Origin: Streptomyces sp. MA5143a
GTDB taxonomy: Bacteria; Actinomycetota; Actinomycetes; Streptomycetales; Streptomycetaceae
Reading direction: 5' to 3'
Assembly (NCBI RefSeq): GCF_900290235.1
Contig: NZ_OLMK01000094.1
Location: forward strand, 26,125 to 90,124
DNA length: 64,000 bases
Numbering within the stretch: the stretch's first letter is position 1; every line of letters begins with the position of its first letter. The position numbers and the translations under genes were made by a program. The notes under the pieces are model-generated. The model was not told the DNA's origin. It saw nothing but the letters and a program-made list of their open reading frames with translations, and did not search any database. Shown here in pieces: positions 60,167 to 64,000 of the stretch.

Positions 60167-61522
60167 ATGAGTTCCATCAACCGCTCGACCAGCAGCAGGC
60201 TCCGCCGTACGGCCTCCACGGGCCTGGCGCTCGTGCTTCCCCTGGCGGCGCTGGCCGCGTGCGGCGGGGGCGGCGGGTCCGACGCCTCGGCCGAGGCCGG
60301 CAGCGGTGAGGGCACGATCAGCGTCTGGGCCCACCAGGGCCAGAAGAGCGAGGCGGCCGCGCTGCAGAACGCGGTGAAGTCCTTCAACTCCTCGCAGGAC
60401 AAGGTCAAGGTCGAGCTGAAGCTGATACCGGAGACCGACTACACCAAGACCATCACCGCGACCGACGCCTCCGAGCTGCCGGACGTCATGGAGTTCGACG
60501 GTCCGACCATGGCGAACTTCGTCTACAACAAGAAGCTCGCCGCGATCGACGACTTCGTCTCCACGAAGACCCTGTCCAACGCCACCGACGCCAGCAAGGC
60601 GCAGGGCGAGATAGCGGGCAAGCACTACGGGCTCGGCATGTTCGACTCGGGTCTCGGCATGTACGGCAGCAAGAAGCTGCTGGACGCGGCCGGGGTGAAG
60701 TACCCGAAGGGCGTCGACGACGCGTGGACGGCGGACGAGTTCGACGCCGCGCTGAAGGCGCTGAAGGCGAAGGACTCCGACGGCAAGGTCCTCGACATCC
60801 AGGAGGGCAACGGACTCGCCAACGAGTGGGGCACCTACGGCTTCGCCCCGATCGTCTGGTCGGCCGGCGGCGCCCTCCTCAAGGACGGCAAGGCGCAGGG
60901 CGCCCTCGACTCCCCGGCCGCGGTGTCGGCCCTGAAGACCTTCCAGTCCTGGAAGGGCACCGTCGACCCCAACACCGACGGCAACGCCTTCGCCAAGGGC
61001 CGTGTCGCGCTCAGCTGGGTCGGCCACTGGATGTACCCCGCGTACAGCGAGGCCCTCGGCGACGACCTGGTCGTGCTGCCGCTGCCCGACTTCGGTGACG
61101 GCCCCAAGACCGGGCAGGGCTCGTGGTCCTGGGGCATCGGGGCCGACTCCAAGAACGCCAAGGCCGCCGGCGCGTTCATGGACTTCCTCCTCGACGACGC
61201 CAACGTCACCGCGATGACCAAGGCCAACGGCGCGCCCCCGGCCACCAAGTCCGCCCTCGCCGCGAGCGAGCTGTACAAGCAGGGCGGCCCGCTCCAGCTC
61301 TTCGCCGACCAGCTCGCCAAGCCGTGCGGCGACAGCGACATCAGCAAGTCCTGCGTCGCCGTCACCCGCCCGGTGACCGCCGGATACCCGGTCGTCACGG
61401 AGAAGTTCAGCCAGGCCCTGAACGCGATCTACGGCGGCAGTGACCCGAAGGACGCCCTGTCCAAGGCCGCCGCCTCCATCGACCGGGACTTCTCGGACAA
61501 CGCCGGTTACGAGATCCCGTAA
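60167..61522 (+). CDS. Sugar ABC transporter substrate-binding lipoprotein
   Basis: ATG 60167 follows GGAGG. Lipobox LAALAAC with Cys 32. The family 1 SBP fold shows GTISVWAHQGQKSEAAALQNAV, SELPDVMEFDGPTMANFV and GRVALSWVGHWMYPA. The 451 residues are slightly longer than typical maltose-type binders. It delivers an oligosaccharide, presumably the glycosidase substrate, to the two permeases that follow. Ligand not identifiable. Confidence 0.94.
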   Translation: MSSINRSTSSRLRRTASTGLALVLPLAALAACGGGGGSDASAEAGSGEGTISVWAHQGQKSEAAALQNAVKSFNSSQDKVKVELKLIPETDYTKTITATDASELPDVMEFDGPTMANFVYNKKLAAIDDFVSTKTLSNATDASKAQGEIAGKHYGLGMFDSGLGMYGSKKLLDAAGVKYPKGVDDAWTADEFDAALKALKAKDSDGKVLDIQEGNGLANEWGTYGFAPIVWSAGGALLKDGKAQGALDSPAAVSALKTFQSWKGTVDPNTDGNAFAKGRVALSWVGHWMYPAYSEALGDDLVVLPLPDFGDGPKTGQGSWSWGIGADSKNAKAAGAFMDFLLDDANVTAMTKANGAPPATKSALAASELYKQGGPLQLFADQLAKPCGDSDISKSCVAVTRPVTAGYPVVTEKFSQALNAIYGGSDPKDALSKAAASIDRDFSDNAGYEIP

Positions 61523-61599
61523 GCACGCGCCCTGTCGGACCCATCGACCGGGGCGGGCGCGCCCCTCGCGGCCGCCCGCCCCGCCGGGAAGAGGACCCC

Positions 61600-62595
61600 G
61601 TGAAAACCGTGGAACCCGCGCACACCGCGCCGTCCGGCCGGGACCGGGCGCCGGATCTGTCCCCCGCCCCCGCCCCACCCGCTCGCCCCGCCGGCCGCGG
61701 CCGGGAGTGGCTGCACGGACTGCTGATGTCCGCGCCCGCCGTCGTCGGCCTGATCGCCTTCGTCGGCGTGCCCTTCTGCTACGCCGTGGTGCTCTCCTTC
61801 TACAACGTGCGCCTCGGCTCCCCGCTGGAGCCCACCTTCTTCGGCGTCGAGCAGTACCGGCGACTGTTCACCGACCCCGATCTGTCCGGCCCCTTCCTGC
61901 GGGCCCTGCTGAACAACCTGACCTTCGCCGTCGTCGTCGTACCGCTCCAGACGGGTCTGGCGCTCGGCCTCGCGATCCTGCTCAACCGCAAACTAGAGGC
62001 GATCGGTCTCTTCCGGTCCTTCTTCTTCATGCCGGTCGTCTTCCCGATGGCGCTGGTCGCGGTGATCTGGCGGCTGATCCTCGCCCGCAGCGAGCAGGGC
62101 ATGCTCAACTCCGCCCTGGACGCGGTGAGTTTCGGCAACTGGGGCGCGTTCGACTGGCTGGGCGACGGGCTCACCGCGATGGCCTCGGTCATCGTGCTGT
62201 CGGTGTGGCAGGGCGTCGGCTTCCAGATGGTGATCCTGCTCGCCGGGCTCCAGCAGATACCGGACGAGCGCTACGAGGCCGCCCAGCTCGACCGGGCCTC
62301 CCGCTGGCAGCAGTTCCGGCACGTCACGCTGCCCGGCATCCGGGGCACCCTCGTGTTCGTCGCGCTGCTCACGTCGGTGCTGTCGTTCCGGGTGTTCGAC
62401 CAGGTGTACGTGCTGGTCAAGGGAGGCGGCCTCGACGAGGACGCGGCCCGCACGGTGATGTACGAGGCCGTGACGACCGCCTTCGACCAGAACAACATCG
62501 GCCAGGCGTCCGCGATCACCGTCGTGTTCTTCCTGATCGTCGTCGTCCTGACCCTGATCCAGCGCCGTATCGTCCGGCCCGACAACGAGGACTGA
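61600..62595 (+). CDS. Sugar ABC transporter permease (MalF-type)
   Basis: The 331-residue protein from GTG 61600 has six membrane spans, EAA loop YEAAQLDRASRWQQFRHVTLPGI and a Pro-rich cytoplasmic N-terminus (about 1-33). It pairs with the MalG-type gene seven bp downstream. No ATPase gene accompanies the importer; in Streptomyces the shared ATPase MsiK energises many such systems. Confidence 0.95.
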   Translation: MKTVEPAHTAPSGRDRAPDLSPAPAPPARPAGRGREWLHGLLMSAPAVVGLIAFVGVPFCYAVVLSFYNVRLGSPLEPTFFGVEQYRRLFTDPDLSGPFLRALLNNLTFAVVVVPLQTGLALGLAILLNRKLEAIGLFRSFFFMPVVFPMALVAVIWRLILARSEQGMLNSALDAVSFGNWGAFDWLGDGLTAMASVIVLSVWQGVGFQMVILLAGLQQIPDERYEAAQLDRASRWQQFRHVTLPGIRGTLVFVALLTSVLSFRVFDQVYVLVKGGGLDEDAARTVMYEAVTTAFDQNNIGQASAITVVFFLIVVVLTLIQRRIVRPDNED

Positions 62596-62602
62596 CTCAG
62601 CC

Positions 62603-63463
62603 ATGAGTACGAGCACCGCCACCGGTCTCTCCCGAGGGCCCCTGCGCCGTTTCCTCGACTACGCCGTCCTCTCGGTCCTGGCGTTCGTCTTCGCGCTGCC
62701 CGTCCTGTACCTCCTCCTCGGCAGCCTCAAGCCGTCCGACGAGGTGCTGAACGGCCTGTCCGGCTTCCTCCCGACCCATCTGTCCTTCGACAACTACGCC
62801 GCCGTCCTGGACAACCTGAACTCCGACAGCACCGGCTACTTCTGGCAGTTCATGGGCGTCTCGCTGCTGCTGGCCTTCGTGGTCGTCACGGGCGGCCTGT
62901 TCGTCAACTCGATGGCGGCGTACGGGCTCTCCCGGCTCAGGTGGCGGGGCAGGGAGGCCGTGTTCACCCTGGTCCTGCTGCTGATGCTGGTGCCGTTCGA
63001 GTCGGTGGCCGTGCCGCTGTTCTACCTGTTCAACGACCAGCGGAACACGCTCTTCATCCAGGCGCTGCCGTTCCTCGCCAACGCCTTCTCGATCTACCAG
63101 TTCCACACGTTCTTCCGCACGATCCCGCCGAGCATCGAGGAGGCGGCCCGGCTGGACGGGGCCGGCCCCTGGCGCACGTTCTTCGCGATCATCGTCCCGA
63201 TGTCGAAGCCGGCCTTCGCCTCGGTCGCGATCCTGACGTTCCTCACCCAGTGGGGTTCGTTCCTGTGGCCGGTGCTGATGGTCTCCGACCCGTCGGTACG
63301 GCCGTTGCCGCTGGAGATGAGCGTCTTCCAGGGCCAGCAGCCGCCCGACTGGGGCCAGATCCTCGCCTTCGGCGTCCTCCTCGTCCTGCCCGTCCTGATC
63401 GTCTTCGCCTTCTTCCAGCGCTGGTTCGTCCAGGGCGTGGCCAGCTCCGCCGTGAAGGGGTGA
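62603..63463 (+). CDS. Sugar ABC transporter permease (MalG-type)
   Basis: The 286-residue protein has six membrane spans and EAA loop IEEAARLDGAGPWRTFFAIIVPMSKPA. It forms a heterodimer with the preceding permease. Last gene of the importer unit; 93 bp downstream an AraC regulator gene begins on the same strand. Confidence 0.95.
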   Translation: MSTSTATGLSRGPLRRFLDYAVLSVLAFVFALPVLYLLLGSLKPSDEVLNGLSGFLPTHLSFDNYAAVLDNLNSDSTGYFWQFMGVSLLLAFVVVTGGLFVNSMAAYGLSRLRWRGREAVFTLVLLLMLVPFESVAVPLFYLFNDQRNTLFIQALPFLANAFSIYQFHTFFRTIPPSIEEAARLDGAGPWRTFFAIIVPMSKPAFASVAILTFLTQWGSFLWPVLMVSDPSVRPLPLEMSVFQGQQPPDWGQILAFGVLLVLPVLIVFAFFQRWFVQGVASSAVKG

Positions 63464-63556
63464 GCGTCGCCGCCGTGCTCGTGGATCAGCCGGGATCGGC
63501 CGGCGGACATCTCGAGCGGCCGCCCGCTTGTCGGTGGTGGGTGTCATCCTGGGGAC

Positions 63557-63982
63557 ATGAACCGGGATGATCTGGTGCGGCTGCGGCGGGCGCGGGACCG
63601 CATGGACCGCGAGTACGCGGAACCGCTGGACATCGACGCCCTCGCGCGCACCGCGCTGATGTCCCCCGGCCACTTCCAGCGCAGCTTCCGCGCGGCCTAC
63701 GGGGAGACGCCGTACGCGTATCTGATGACCCGCCGCATCGAGCGCGCGAAGGCGTTGCTGCGCCGGGGGGACCTCACGGTGACCGAGGTGTGCCTGGCGG
63801 TGGGCTGTACGTCGCTCGGCTCGTTCAGCTCCCGCTTCACGGAGCTGGTGGGCGAGACGCCGAGCGCCTACCGGGCCCGTCCGCACGAGTCGGGGGCCGC
63901 GATCCCGGCATGTGTGGCGAAGCGGCTGACACGGCCCTCCCGGCACCGCATACGCACGGCGGAACCGGACGAGGCACCCTAG
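63557..63982 (+). CDS. AraC-family regulator (DNA-binding domain only)
   Basis: The 141-residue protein is essentially a double-HTH AraC domain: LDIDALARTALMSPGHFQRSFRAAYGETPYAYLMTRRIERAKALLR, and VTEVCLAVGCTSLGSFSSRFTELVGETPSAYR, split by a short linker. A 40-residue tail with ACVAKRLTRPSRHR follows. No sensor domain, similar to the short AraC proteins usually paired with a glyoxalase-like gene that would lie beyond the right edge. Unlikely to belong to the sugar cluster. Confidence 0.9.
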   Translation: MNRDDLVRLRRARDRMDREYAEPLDIDALARTALMSPGHFQRSFRAAYGETPYAYLMTRRIERAKALLRRGDLTVTEVCLAVGCTSLGSFSSRFTELVGETPSAYRARPHESGAAIPACVAKRLTRPSRHRIRTAEPDEAP

Positions 63983-64000
63983 AAGGCTGATGAAGATCTT

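Overview
The window is high-GC actinobacterial DNA. Its gene content (conservon, nickel superoxide dismutase, SpoIIE-type phosphatase, Lon with an HspR-type inverted repeat, multifunctional 2-oxoglutarate dehydrogenase) and the recurring GGGGCGCGGGGAACTGCGCGA element point to a Streptomyces chromosome. From memory, gene order from ku/ligD through kgd and malic enzyme to sodX/sodN follows the core region of S. coelicolor (about SCO5309 down to SCO5254). No rRNA, tRNA, CRISPR array, transposase or phage gene was recognised.

Layout. 1-9.6 kb: a left-truncated GAF/SpoIIE-type regulator, a flippase-like membrane protein, the divergent NHEJ pair ku / ligD polymerase, a NERD protein, a dual-specificity phosphatase, and a lipoprotein overlapping an orphan sensor kinase. 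9.7-18.1 kb: cell-envelope genes (SH3 protein, FtsW/RodA, penicillin-binding protein, NlpC/P60 hydrolase) and an AurF-like diiron oxygenase followed by a TetR regulator. 18.1-24.1 kb: a conservon (cvnA-B-C-D) running into a styrene/indole monooxygenase-type flavoenzyme. 24.4-31.5 kb: PP2C, MarR, lon, a decayed acetyltransferase, a repeat-bearing rhomboid-like protein and a TetR gene. 31.7-41.9 kb: a GH3-family protein lacking its catalytic residues, a spermidine-synthase-like protein, a two-component system, kgd and a DUF6104 protein. 42.1-45.5 kb: DUF4097 plus a PadR regulator with a long coiled-coil tail, facing an HTH plus double Clp-N pair. 45.6-51.4 kb: quinone oxidoreductase, malic enzyme and a polar amino-acid ABC transporter. 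51.6-57.4 kb: methyltransferase, CGNR regulator, sodX/sodN, an ECF sigma factor with a CU044_5270 partner, and an FG-GAP lipoprotein. 57.5-64 kb: a GH32-like glycosidase divergent from a LacI regulator and a sugar ABC importer without its own ATPase, then an AraC regulator.

The points I rate most worth follow-up are: an exact 16-bp-period, seven-unit tandem array directly before the DUF4097/PadR operon; a probable leaderless promoter covered by two GTCAAC-N4-GTTGAC palindromes driving the HTH/Clp-N pair; a conservon whose last gene is a flavin monooxygenase; a full-length GH3 protein without nucleophile; and a 265-bp-period duplication carrying a second copy of the marR 3' end.
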